Part shown: piece after piece, positions 16,761 through 25,254 of the stretch
Position numbering within the stretch: position 1 is the stretch's first letter
Layout of the letters: every line of letters starts with the position of its first letter
NCBI RefSeq assembly: GCF_014196745.1
Contig: NZ_JACIEH010000001.1
Span: 1,426,001-1,490,000, forward strand
Direction of reading: 5' to 3'
DNA: 64,000 bases
DNA from: Sphingomonas kyeonggiensis
GTDB lineage: Bacteria; Pseudomonadota; Alphaproteobacteria; Sphingomonadales; Sphingomonadaceae
Notes under the pieces: generated by a model
Told to the model about the DNA's origin: nothing
Seen by the model: the letters and a program-made list of their open reading frames with translations, nothing else
Database searches by the model: none
Program-made: the position numbers and the translations under genes

Positions 16761-17965
16761 AATTTCCCCTTCTCGGCGATACGCAACATGGTGACGGCGG
16801 AGAGGGCGGCGCGCTCGGCCAGGCTCTCCGGGATCAGGAACTCGTCTGCGCTGTGGATCAGGCCCCCGCGCGCGCCCATCGTGTCGACGACAGGCACGCC
16901 GCACGCGGCAATGTTGTTGCCGTCGCAGACACCGCCGGAGAATTTCCAGGCGACCGGAATGCCCAGATCGGCGCCGCACGCCTTGACCAGTTCGAACAGT
17001 TTCTCAGCACCCGGGTCCAGGGGCTTGGGCGGGCGGTTGAAACTGCCATGAACGTGGATACGCACGTCATGCTTCACCGACACGATCGCCACTGCTTGGT
17101 CGATGGCGATCCGGGCCCTGGTGATCGCCTCGGCATCCTTCGGCCGGAAATTGATGCGCAGGACGGCGAGGTCGGGCACGACATTGTTCGGCCCGCCGCC
17201 GTCGATCTTCGCCGGGTTCACCGCCAGGCCGGGAGCCTTGGCGTCGTTGAGCCGCATTGCGAGGTCCGCGGCGGCGACCAGCGCATTGCGGCCCTCGTCC
17301 GGATTGCGTCCGGCATGGGCCGATTTGCCGTGCACTACGATCGAGAAATTGCCGGTGCCGCCGCGCGCGCCCGCCAGCGTACCGTCGGGCAAGGCGGGCT
17401 CATAGGTGAGCGCCGCGACCTTGCCCTTGGCCGCGCCCGCGATCAGGCCGGCGGAGGAGAAAGAGCCGGTCTCCTCGTCCGAATTGATCAGCACCTCATA
17501 GCCGATATGCGCGGCGAGCGGGCTTTCCTCCACCGCCTCCAGCGCGGCGAGCATGAGGGCGAGCCCGCCCTTCATGTCGGCGGCGCCCGGCGCGTTGAGA
17601 TTGCCGTCGGGCAGCCAGTTGTTCGCCTGGAAGGGATGGTCGACACCGTAGACGGTGTCCATGTGCCCGGTCAGCAGCAGCTGTACCGGCGCGTCTGGCC
17701 GTACGGCGAGGTGGAGATGATGGCCATGCGCCAGCGGCAGCACCTGCCCGTCGGCGGTCACGCTACTGGCGGCCTCGGGCTCGATCAGCGCGAGGTGGCC
17801 GGGCAGGACGGAGAAAGCGTCGGCCAGCGCATCGGCCATGCGGGCGAGCCCCGCGATGTTGCGGGTGCCGCTGTTGATCGCCGTCCAGGCCTCGGTATGC
17901 GCCAGCATCGGCGCCGCCGCGACCCTCTCCACTGCCGCGCGTTCGATCTTGGAAAGCTCGGTCAT
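16757..17965 (-). CDS. M20 family metallohydrolase in the AST operon
   Basis: A 402-residue M20/M25/M40-type zinc hydrolase (ArgE/DapE/carboxypeptidase G2-like). Metal ligands are visible: GHMDTVYG (His and bridging neighbour Asp), GAADMKGGLA (bridging Asp), SDEETGSF (catalytic Glu and ligand Glu), an Asp/Glu later and GGLIHSADEF (final His). It is the first gene of the astA-astB operon, with 4-base overlaps. AstE (succinylglutamate desuccinylase) normally ends the AST pathway and is a different, M14-like family; this M20 enzyme could do an analogous desuccinylation. That role is inference from context. Confidence 0.85.
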   Translation of the reverse strand: MTELSKIERAAVERVAAAPMLAHTEAWTAINSGTRNIAGLARMADALADAFSVLPGHLALIEPEAASSVTADGQVLPLAHGHHLHLAVRPDAPVQLLLTGHMDTVYGVDHPFQANNWLPDGNLNAPGAADMKGGLALMLAALEAVEESPLAAHIGYEVLINSDEETGSFSSAGLIAGAAKGKVAALTYEPALPDGTLAGARGGTGNFSIVVHGKSAHAGRNPDEGRNALVAAADLAMRLNDAKAPGLAVNPAKIDGGGPNNVVPDLAVLRINFRPKDAEAITRARIAIDQAVAIVSVKHDVRIHVHGSFNRPPKPLDPGAEKLFELVKACGADLGIPVAWKFSGGVCDGNNIAACGVPVVDTMGARGGLIHSADEFLIPESLAERAALSAVTMLRIAEKGKL

Positions 17966-18042
17966 CCACCGGACCTAGCGCGAAATATTATTGCCGTCAG
18001 CCCCGCCCAGCACGGTAGCTCATGCAATCTGGGAATAGGATG

Positions 18043-19002
18043 TCAGAAATCGACGACCAATGCCGCGCGACTGGTAGAATCGGTGCTCTTGCGACCGATC
18101 GCCGGGGTGCTTTCATATTGCAGCGAATAGCTGAACTGCGCTGAGAGCGGTCCAAAGAGCTTGGTAAGCAGCGCCGACTTGGATGAGACAGTGCTGTTGG
18201 CATTCTGCAGATAGGCCGAGGCGTTCTGCGTCACCGAGATGCCCCTGGTGATCTTCCAGCCAAAATCCAGGCTGCCGCGCGCGGCGGCATTGCTCTCGGC
18301 CGGCTGGGCAATGAAGCGGGTGTAGCGGAAGGCCGGGCCGACTTCGAGGTCGAGCTTTACCGCCGGCGACTTGATCGCGCTGTAGCCGATCCCGCTCGAC
18401 AGCGAGACACGGTCGCTGAAGCCCGAGAAACGGTCGCTTTCATATTGGGCGGCGCCATAGAGATAGGCGCGGTCGTCGAACTTCCAGTTGGGTTCGTATG
18501 CGGCGAGATAGCGTTCGCGCGTGGTGATGCCCAGGCTCTCCTGGTAATCCGCCTGGACGCGCAGCTTGTGGCGCCAGTCGAGCCCATCGCGCTTCAGTTC
18601 CATGGCCGCGGCGATGCCGACGTTTTCCGTGTTGCCGGTGGTGACATAGCCGCCCAGCTCGGCATGGCCCTTCACCAGCGCGAAGAAATCGGCGCTGCGG
18701 ATCTTGGCCTGCGCCTTTTTCAGCCGGGAATCGCGCCAGTCGGCGGCGATCTTCACCAGCTTGTCGGCGCTCTCCGGGTCCGCGGCACGGGCATATTTGA
18801 CGATGACCGCGACGTCGTTCTCGTTGCCCGATTCCATTGCGGCCTCGAGCATCGCCTTCAGCGCCGGCGAGACGTTCGCTGCTTCGAGGGCAGCGGTGCT
18901 GTCATCGTCGTCCATCGGCACGGCAAAGGCTGGCGTGGCGGCGATCAGCAATGGCAGGGCGAAAAGCGAGGCTCGCATAGGCTTGGCTCGTAGCGCTGTC
19001 AT
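18043..19002 (-). CDS. DUF481 family outer-membrane protein
   Basis: A 319-residue exported protein with signal peptide (cleavage after AFA, about residue 27 from the first Met; a Met at residue 9 is an alternative start at 18978). Residues about 35-105 are helical and charged. From GHAELGGYVTTGNTENVGI (about residue 110) on, alternating aromatic beta strands fit a DUF481 (YdiY-like, salt-induced outer membrane protein) beta-barrel and end in a terminal Phe (VVDF), the usual signal for outer-membrane insertion. Function in the family is poorly defined. It has its own transcription unit. Confidence 0.82.
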   Translation of the reverse strand: MTALRAKPMRASLFALPLLIAATPAFAVPMDDDDSTAALEAANVSPALKAMLEAAMESGNENDVAVIVKYARAADPESADKLVKIAADWRDSRLKKAQAKIRSADFFALVKGHAELGGYVTTGNTENVGIAAAMELKRDGLDWRHKLRVQADYQESLGITTRERYLAAYEPNWKFDDRAYLYGAAQYESDRFSGFSDRVSLSSGIGYSAIKSPAVKLDLEVGPAFRYTRFIAQPAESNAAARGSLDFGWKITRGISVTQNASAYLQNANSTVSSKSALLTKLFGPLSAQFSYSLQYESTPAIGRKSTDSTSRAALVVDF

Positions 19003-19023
19003 GGGGACCAGAATAGGGCAGGA

Positions 19024-19503
19024 TCAGGCGAGATGTTGCTCAAAAACGGTCAACAGTTCCTTATAGAGCGCCCGCTTGAAGGGAACGATGATGTCGGGGA
19101 GATCTTTCGGCTCCGCCCAGCGCCAGGCGCGGAATTCCGGCTCGGCGGTCTCGATGTTGACGTCCTGGTCCTCGCCGAGGAAGCGGAACAGGAACCAGCG
19201 CTGGCGCTGGCCGCGCCATTTGCCCTTCCAGAGCCGGCCGACCAGGTCCTCGGGCAGGTCGTAGAACAGCTCTTCCGGGGCCTGGGCGATCAGCTCCGCA
19301 TGCTGGCGCTCGACGCCGGTCTCTTCCCACAGTTCGCGCCAGGCGGCATCGATCGGTTCCTCGCCCGGATCGATACCGCCCTGCGGCATCTGCCAGGCCT
19401 CGACCACCGAATCGAGCCGCTGGCCGACGAACACCTGGCCATGGCGGTTGAGCAGCATCACGCCCGCGCAGGGGCGATAGGGAAGGGAAGCGATGTCGAT
19501 CAT
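19024..19503 (-). CDS. rppH: RNA pyrophosphohydrolase (Nudix)
   Basis: Removes pyrophosphate from the 5' end of triphosphorylated RNA and so starts mRNA decay; homologues also act on dinucleoside polyphosphates. The 159-residue protein has YRPCAGVMLLNRHGQVFVGQR near the N-terminus and the Nudix box GG-IDPGE-x7-REL-x-EETG starting about residue 41. The aromatic WFLF and YKELLTVF tail match RppH. ATG at 19503 is preferred to a GTG two codons upstream. Confidence 0.93.
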   Translation of the reverse strand: MIDIASLPYRPCAGVMLLNRHGQVFVGQRLDSVVEAWQMPQGGIDPGEEPIDAAWRELWEETGVERQHAELIAQAPEELFYDLPEDLVGRLWKGKWRGQRQRWFLFRFLGEDQDVNIETAEPEFRAWRWAEPKDLPDIIVPFKRALYKELLTVFEQHLA

Positions 19504-19522
19504 GGGCACGCACCTAGCCCTA

Positions 19523-19606
19523 TCGTCACCCCGGCGAAAGCCGGGATCTCGTGCCGTAGCGCGAGGAAGGTGCCGCCTGAGAACCCGGCTTTCGCCGAGA
19601 TGACGG
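19523..19606. repeat. Paired GAAA-loop hairpin repeat (BIME-like)
   Basis: Left arm CGTCACCCCGGCGAAAGCCG and an inverted right arm ending CCGAGATGACGG, separated by about 30 bases. It sits between divergent rppH and the HDAC-like gene. The right arm has a mismatch compared with other copies. Confidence 0.75.
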
Positions 19607-19624
19607 CGTTCTTAGATTAAGTGC

Positions 19625-20539
19625 GTGATCCACCTCGTCCACCATCCCGATTATGTCGCCCCGGCCCCGAAGCGCAGCCAGTATCAGTGGAACAAGAACG
19701 GTCTGGTCCGCGACCTGCTGCGCGAGGAAGGGGCCGTCTTCACCTGGCACCAGCCCGAGCCGATGCCGCGCTGCTGGCTCGAGGCGGTGCACGATCCCGA
19801 CTATGTCGAAGAGGTGCTGAGCGCTTCGGTCCCGCCCGAGAAAGAACGTCGCATCGGTTTTCCGGTCACGCCGGCGGTGGCGCGGCGTTCCCAGGCGGTG
19901 CCCGGCGGCACCTGGCTCGCAGCGCGCCTGGCGCTGGAGCATGGCTTCGCGGCCAATACCGCCGGCGGCAGCCATCACGCGCTCGCCAGCACCGGCGCGG
20001 GTTTCTGCGTGTTCAACGACCTGGCGCTCGCCGCGGTGCGGCTGGTCGAGGAGCGGACGGTCGACCGCATCCTGATCGTCGATTGCGACGTCCATCAGGG
20101 CGACGGCACCGCCTCGCTCACCGCCGGTCGGCCGGAGATCGCGACCTATTCGATCCATGCCGAGAAGAACTTCCCGGTCCGCAAGGCGCACTCAACGCTC
20201 GACGTGCCGTTGCGGGATGGGGTGGGGGACGCGGAATATATGGAGACGCTGGAGCGGACGCTGCTCCCCTTGCTCGAAAGTTTCGCACCCGATCTGGTTC
20301 TTTATCAGGCCGGAGTCGATCCGCTGGCCGGCGACCGGCTGGGCCGGCTGGCGCTGTCCTATGACGGGCTGATCGCGCGGGATCGCTGGATTTCCGGCGT
20401 CATGACGTCACGCGGCATACCGTTCGCAAGTGCATTAGGCGGCGGGTACGGCGAGGATGCGCTCGAAGTATCGCGGCGCCACGTCGCCTCGATCCTCGCG
20501 CTGGGACAGGGAGTTGCGGGCCGGGCTTTGCAGCTTTGA
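19625..20539 (+). CDS. Histone-deacetylase-like zinc deacetylase
   Basis: A 304-residue arginase-fold deacetylase of the HDAC/AcuC/acetylpolyamine amidohydrolase superfamily. Visible active-site elements are the catalytic His pair in AGGSHHALAS, GFCVFNDLA, the Zn ligands Asp and His in IVDCDVHQGDGT, the later Asp in YQAGVDPLAGDRLG and GGGYGED near the end. Bacterial members deacetylate small molecules such as acetylpolyamines or proteins; the substrate is not readable here. It starts with GTG at 19625, matching the usual N-terminus IHLVHHPDY. It is 51 bases upstream of korA in the same direction. Confidence 0.9.
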   Translation: MIHLVHHPDYVAPAPKRSQYQWNKNGLVRDLLREEGAVFTWHQPEPMPRCWLEAVHDPDYVEEVLSASVPPEKERRIGFPVTPAVARRSQAVPGGTWLAARLALEHGFAANTAGGSHHALASTGAGFCVFNDLALAAVRLVEERTVDRILIVDCDVHQGDGTASLTAGRPEIATYSIHAEKNFPVRKAHSTLDVPLRDGVGDAEYMETLERTLLPLLESFAPDLVLYQAGVDPLAGDRLGRLALSYDGLIARDRWISGVMTSRGIPFASALGGGYGEDALEVSRRHVASILALGQGVAGRALQL

Positions 20540-20590
20540 ATTTGGGGCGTAGACATCTGCACAACGATATAAAATTGCAGGAGACCGGCT

Positions 20591-22534
20591 GTGGCGACTG
20601 CCGCGCATACGCTCACGCCCGAGGAGGCGTCGGCGCATCCCGCACCTGAGGCGATCGTGGTTCGCTTCGCCGGTGATTCCGGCGACGGCATGCAGCTCAC
20701 CGGCGGCCAGTTCACGCTCTCCACCGCCCTGGCGGGCAACGATCTGGCCACCTTCCCGGACTTCCCCGCCGAGATCCGTGCGCCCCAGGGCACGCTGTTC
20801 GGCGTGTCTGCCTTCCAGATCAATTTCGGCTCGGCCCAGATCGACACCGCCGGCGACCAGCCCGACGTGCTCGTCGCGATGAACCCGGCGGCGCTCAAGA
20901 CCAATGTCGATGCGCTCAAGCCCGGCGGGCTCATCATCGCCGACGAGGGCGAGTTCGGCCAGCGCAACCTCGACAAGGCGAAATACGCCGCCAATCCGCT
21001 CGAGGATGGCAGCCTGGCGAAGTGGCAGCTGCTCAAGCTCAACATCTCGCAGCTCACCCTCGATGCCGTGAAGCCCTTCGGCCTCGGCAACAAGGAGGCG
21101 CTGCGCTGCAAGAACATGTGGACGCTGGGCCTGGCGCTCTGGATGTTCGACCGGGATCGCCAGCCTCTGGTCGACTGGCTCAAGGCCAAGTTCGCCAAGG
21201 CGCCCGACCTGGCCGAGGCGAACATCGCCGCGCTCAACGCCGGCCACGCTTACGGCGAGACCGCCGAACTGGGCGCGATGGGCATCAGCCAGCGCCAAGT
21301 TGCCGCCGCGCCCGCGGAGCCGGGGCTGTACCGCACCGTCACAGGGGCGGAGTCGATCTCGCTCGGCCTTGTCGCAGGGGCACAGCTGGCAGGCCTGCCG
21401 ATGTTCTTCGGTGGTTATCCGATCACTCCGGCCAGCGCGATCCTGCATACGCTGTCGCGCTACAAGGAGTACAACGTCACCACCTTCCAGGCCGAGGACG
21501 AGATCGCCGCGGTCGCCTCCGCCCTGGGCAGCGCCTATGCCGGCAGCCTTGGCGTCACCTGCTCCTCGGGCCCGGGCATCGCCCTCAAGACCGAGGCGAT
21601 CGGCCTGGCGATCATGACCGAACTGCCGCTGGTGATCGTCAACGCGCAGCGCGGCGGTCCCTCGACCGGACTTCCCACGAAAACTGAGCAATCGGATCTA
21701 TACCAGGCAGTTTACGGTAGAAATGGTGACTCCCCGATCCCGGTGATCGCTGCCCGTTCGGCTGCGGACTGCTTCGACGTCGCGATCGAGGCGGTGCGCA
21801 TCGCGACGCAGTACATGACCCCGGTGATGCTGCTCACCGATGGCTATCTCCAGAATGCCGCCGAGCCCTGGAAGGTGCCGGACATGTCGACCTACGAGCC
21901 GTTCCCGGTGCGCTTCCACACCGAGGTCCCGCCCGAGGGCGAGAAGTTCCAGCCCTATGGTCGCGACAACAAGCTCAAGCGCCCCTGGGTGAAGCCGGGC
22001 ACGCCGGGCCTGCTCCACCGCATCGGCGGCATCGAGAAGGCCCAGGGGTCGGGCAACATCGACTATTCCCCCGCCAATCACCAGGCGATGACCGACATCC
22101 GCCGCGACAAGGTGCTGGGCATCGAGATCCCCGACCAGGCGGTCGAGCAGGGGCAGGCGGGCGGCAAGCTCGTCGTGGTCGGCTGGGGCTCGACCTATGG
22201 CCCGATCGCCCAGGCGGTGCGGCGGGCACGGGCCAGGGGGCATGACGTCAGCCATGTCCATATCCGGCACATCTGGCCGCTTCCGAGTAATCTCGGTGAT
22301 CTGTTAGCTAGTTATGAGCATGTTCTCGTACCGGAAATGAACACGGGCCAGCTCAAGACGCTGCTGCGCGACCAGTATCTGGTCGACGCCAAATCGCTCG
22401 CCAAGGTCTCGGGCCAGCCCTTCCGCATCGCCGAGATCGAAGCCGCGATCGCCCAGCACATCGGCGCCGATTTCGACCAGGAACTCCCGCCCAGCGACAG
22501 CCAGCTTCCCAGCCCGGAGGCGGTGAACCCATGA
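20591..22534 (+). CDS. korA: 2-oxoacid:acceptor oxidoreductase, fused gamma-alpha subunit
   Basis: Alpha subunit of a CoA-dependent 2-oxoacid (probably 2-oxoglutarate):ferredoxin oxidoreductase. The 647 residues comprise an N-terminal gamma domain (about 20-215: VVRFAGDSGDGMQLTGGQF, then FPAEIRAPQGT) fused to the alpha pyrimidine-binding domain (about 245-620: FFGGYPITPASAIL, then FQAEDEIAAVASALGSAYAG with the TPP-activating Glu region). It starts with GTG at 20591 behind AGGAG. The gene overlaps the next one by ATGA. In aerobic alphaproteobacteria such enzymes can feed electrons into ferredoxin alongside the classical 2-oxoglutarate dehydrogenase. Confidence 0.93.
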   Translation: MATAAHTLTPEEASAHPAPEAIVVRFAGDSGDGMQLTGGQFTLSTALAGNDLATFPDFPAEIRAPQGTLFGVSAFQINFGSAQIDTAGDQPDVLVAMNPAALKTNVDALKPGGLIIADEGEFGQRNLDKAKYAANPLEDGSLAKWQLLKLNISQLTLDAVKPFGLGNKEALRCKNMWTLGLALWMFDRDRQPLVDWLKAKFAKAPDLAEANIAALNAGHAYGETAELGAMGISQRQVAAAPAEPGLYRTVTGAESISLGLVAGAQLAGLPMFFGGYPITPASAILHTLSRYKEYNVTTFQAEDEIAAVASALGSAYAGSLGVTCSSGPGIALKTEAIGLAIMTELPLVIVNAQRGGPSTGLPTKTEQSDLYQAVYGRNGDSPIPVIAARSAADCFDVAIEAVRIATQYMTPVMLLTDGYLQNAAEPWKVPDMSTYEPFPVRFHTEVPPEGEKFQPYGRDNKLKRPWVKPGTPGLLHRIGGIEKAQGSGNIDYSPANHQAMTDIRRDKVLGIEIPDQAVEQGQAGGKLVVVGWGSTYGPIAQAVRRARARGHDVSHVHIRHIWPLPSNLGDLLASYEHVLVPEMNTGQLKTLLRDQYLVDAKSLAKVSGQPFRIAEIEAAIAQHIGADFDQELPPSDSQLPSPEAVNP

Positions 22535-22887
22535 CGCAGTGGATCCCGGCCGGCGCGGCGCGGCAGAAGGCACTGCTCACTTCCGCGGCGAACGACACGA
22601 AATGGGATGAGCTGCGCCTCGCCATGTACGGCATGGCCTCGCCGCCGGATTTCCGGTGCATGATGCTCTCGGGCCACTACGGCGCATCGGACAGCGAGTG
22701 GTATTATCATTTCCGGATTGGCGGATACGCGGACATCGAGTTCGTCGACATCCTGCCGCGCACCGATGCCGACCGGCCCGAGATTCTCTCCCATCTCAAG
22801 GCGATCGGTCTCGCCGGTCATGCGACCGAGCAGGGCTTCCGCGTCTATGGCTATCTCCGGCCCGGCCAGGCCGTGGACCGTTTCTAG
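22531..22887 (+). CDS. Conserved protein of unknown function between korA and korB
   Basis: A 118-residue soluble protein, no signal peptide or membrane segment. The N-terminal part has KWDELRLAMYGMASPPDFRCMM, then a compact mixed alpha/beta pattern with many aromatics (SEWYYHFRIGGYADIEFVDI). Comparable stand-alone domains of unknown function occur in other bacteria, but I cannot name the family. It overlaps korA by ATGA and lies 11 bases before korB, so it is made with both subunits and may act on the complex. No ferredoxin-like Cys motif is present (one Cys only). Confidence 0.75.
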   Translation: MTQWIPAGAARQKALLTSAANDTKWDELRLAMYGMASPPDFRCMMLSGHYGASDSEWYYHFRIGGYADIEFVDILPRTDADRPEILSHLKAIGLAGHATEQGFRVYGYLRPGQAVDRF

Positions 22888-22898
22888 GGAACTCGACG

Positions 22899-23933
22899 AT
22901 GAACGAGATCACGACGATACGCCCGAGCACCCCCAAGGACTGGGAGACCGACCAGGAGGTCCGCTGGTGCCCGGGCTGCGGCGACTATGCGATCCTGAAA
23001 GCCGTGCAGCGGACCATGCCCGAACTGGGCGTCGCGCCGGAGAACACGGTGTTCGTCAGCGGCATCGGCTGTTCGTCGCGCTTCCCCTATTACATGGAAA
23101 CCTATGGCTTCCACACCATCCACGGCCGTGCGCCGGCGGTGGCGACGGGGGTCAAGCTGGCCAATCCGGACCTCGACGTGTGGATCATCACCGGCGACGG
23201 CGATGCGCTGTCGATCGGCGGCAACCACACGATGCACCTGCTCCGGCGCAACCTGAACTGCCAGTTCCTGCTGTTCAACAACGAGATCTACGGCCTCACC
23301 AAGGGCCAATACTCGCCGACGAGTCGGGAAGGCACCCGCTCGCCCTCCACCCCGTTCGGCTCGGTCGACCATCCCGCCAAACCCTGCGCCTTCGCACTGG
23401 GGGCAGGAGCCCGTTTCGTCGCCCGCGGGATCGACGTGCACAAGAACCTGCCGAGCGTCCTCAAGGCCGCGCATGCGCATCAGGGCGCGGCGTTCGTCGA
23501 GATCTTCCAGAACTGCATCGTCTACAATGACGAGGTCTTCGAGCCCTTCACTGCCAAACCCAATGCAGCGCTGGGCCAGCTCTGGGCCGAGCATGGCAAG
23601 CCGCTGCTCTTCGCCGGCGGCACCAGGGGCCTTACCCTCGACATGCACAGCCTCACCCTCAAGGTGGTCGACGTGACCGAGGGCGACTGGGAAGGGGCAG
23701 GGGTGATCGTCCACAACGTCACCAACCGGGCCATCGCCCATATGCTCGTCGAGATGCCCTTTGGCCCGTTCCCGATGGCGCTGGGCGTGCTGTACGACGA
23801 TCCCGCGCCGACCTTCGAGAGTGCCGTTGTCGCGCAGAACAAGGCGGCGAGCGAAGGCAAGACGGCCGACCTCCAGAAGCTGGTCGGCAAGGGGCAGACC
23901 TGGATGGTCGACAAGGAACCCCACAAAGTCTGA
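22899..23933 (+). CDS. korB: 2-oxoacid:ferredoxin oxidoreductase beta subunit
   Basis: A 344-residue TPP-binding subunit. It contains the cluster-ligand cysteines in RWCPGCGDYA (Cys24 and Cys27) and GIGCSSRFPYYM, and the TPP motif starting ITGDGDALSIGGNHTMHLL and ending LLFNNEIYGLTKGQ. Together with KorA it oxidatively decarboxylates a 2-oxoacid to acyl-CoA, reducing ferredoxin through a [4Fe-4S] cluster. The short spacing from the preceding small gene places it in one operon. Confidence 0.94.
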   Translation: MNEITTIRPSTPKDWETDQEVRWCPGCGDYAILKAVQRTMPELGVAPENTVFVSGIGCSSRFPYYMETYGFHTIHGRAPAVATGVKLANPDLDVWIITGDGDALSIGGNHTMHLLRRNLNCQFLLFNNEIYGLTKGQYSPTSREGTRSPSTPFGSVDHPAKPCAFALGAGARFVARGIDVHKNLPSVLKAAHAHQGAAFVEIFQNCIVYNDEVFEPFTAKPNAALGQLWAEHGKPLLFAGGTRGLTLDMHSLTLKVVDVTEGDWEGAGVIVHNVTNRAIAHMLVEMPFGPFPMALGVLYDDPAPTFESAVVAQNKAASEGKTADLQKLVGKGQTWMVDKEPHKV

Positions 23934-24053
23934 CGGTTATCGCTATCGGCTTGATTTGCCGGTGGACTGGCCTATCGCGCCGTTCATGTCGATCGGTGTC
24001 ATCTCCGGTTTCGAAGCGCATGAACTTGCGCCGGCTCCGAACGTCTATCCGCG

Positions 24054-25214
24054 ATGAACCCCGGCGAACCCGCGGCCAGCAGCTTTCGCACGCCCCAGGA
24101 GCGCGCGCGCCGGCATGATCTCGATGCGCTGCGGGCCGTGTTCCTGCTGTTCGGCATTCCCTACCATGCCTCGCTGACCGTCCGCCCGGGGCCGTGGATC
24201 GCCAATTTCCACGATCGGTCGCGCGATTTCATCCAGCTCGCCGACTATCTCCACCTGTTCCGCATGCCGGGCTTCTACATGATCGCCGGCTATTTCGCCG
24301 CGATGCTGCTCCATCGCCGGCCCGTGGCGAGCTATCTCCCGTCGCGCCTTCACCGGCTGGTGCCGCCCTTCCTGGCGGGCACCTTCCTGCTGGTGCCGGC
24401 GATGCATTTCCTGCTGCTGCTCGAGACCGGTCATCCCGACCCGCTGGCGCGGTGGTGGGAGATCATGACCATGACGGAGCGCAACCCGTTCGAGCATCTC
24501 TGGTTCGTCCAGGTGCTGCTCTACTACACGGCGGGGCTCGCCGCCCTGGTCTGGCTGTTGCCCCCGCTCGCCCATGCCGAGCTCAAGGGCGAGCAGCGCA
24601 TGCTGGTGCGGTGGTTCGTGCCGGTCACCCTTGCCATCGGCCTGGTCCTCGGCATGTGCGGCCTCGGCTCGCTCCAGCTCGAGCGCTATCGCTACCTGAA
24701 CAATTTCGCGGTCAATTTCCTCTCCGCCCGCTATGCGCTCGACTATCTGCCCTGGTTCCTGTTCGGTGCGGTGCTGCAGCGCATTCCTGCGCTCGACCGG
24801 CGCTTCGCCCGCTTTTCCTGGATCCTGTTCCTGACCGGCCTGGCGGCCAGCATCGTGGTGGTCTTCTATCCGCGCCTGGTGCCGTTCCTCTGGAGGCCGG
24901 TGCTCACCGGCGTCGCGGCGATCAGCCTCACCCAGGCAGCGCTGGGCGCGCTCGCCCACTTCATCCATGGCGAGCGTCGCTGGGTGAAGGCGCTCGTTTC
25001 GGCCTCCTTCGTCATCTACCTGTTCCACGAGCCGCTGATCGTGCTGTTCACGCCCTGGCTCGACCTGCTGCCGATCCCGGTCTGGCCCAAGTTCATCCTG
25101 CTCTGCCTCGCTGCCTTTTTCGGCTCCTATGGCATCTGGAAGCTGATCAGGCTGAGCCCGGCGCTGCGCTATCTGTTCAATGGCGAGCGGGTGAAGAAGC
25201 GACCCCAAAGCTAG
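24054..25214 (+). CDS. Acyltransferase family 3 membrane protein
   Basis: A 386-residue multi-pass protein (about 10 helices) of the acyltransferase-3/OpgC-like family. RHDLDALRAVFLLFGIPYHASL at about 20-41 has the Arg and His of family motif 1. HLFRMPGFYMIAGYFAAMLL follows and LFHEPLIVLF is near the C-terminus. Members O-acylate polysaccharides or glucans at the membrane, with acyl or succinyl groups from the cytoplasm. The acceptor here is unknown. It stands between korB and the cfa-like gene in the same direction. Confidence 0.87.
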   Translation: MNPGEPAASSFRTPQERARRHDLDALRAVFLLFGIPYHASLTVRPGPWIANFHDRSRDFIQLADYLHLFRMPGFYMIAGYFAAMLLHRRPVASYLPSRLHRLVPPFLAGTFLLVPAMHFLLLLETGHPDPLARWWEIMTMTERNPFEHLWFVQVLLYYTAGLAALVWLLPPLAHAELKGEQRMLVRWFVPVTLAIGLVLGMCGLGSLQLERYRYLNNFAVNFLSARYALDYLPWFLFGAVLQRIPALDRRFARFSWILFLTGLAASIVVVFYPRLVPFLWRPVLTGVAAISLTQAALGALAHFIHGERRWVKALVSASFVIYLFHEPLIVLFTPWLDLLPIPVWPKFILLCLAAFFGSYGIWKLIRLSPALRYLFNGERVKKRPQS

Positions 25215-25254
25215 GCTTGCCCAATACGCCAGCGCGTGCATTGTGCGCCCTGAA

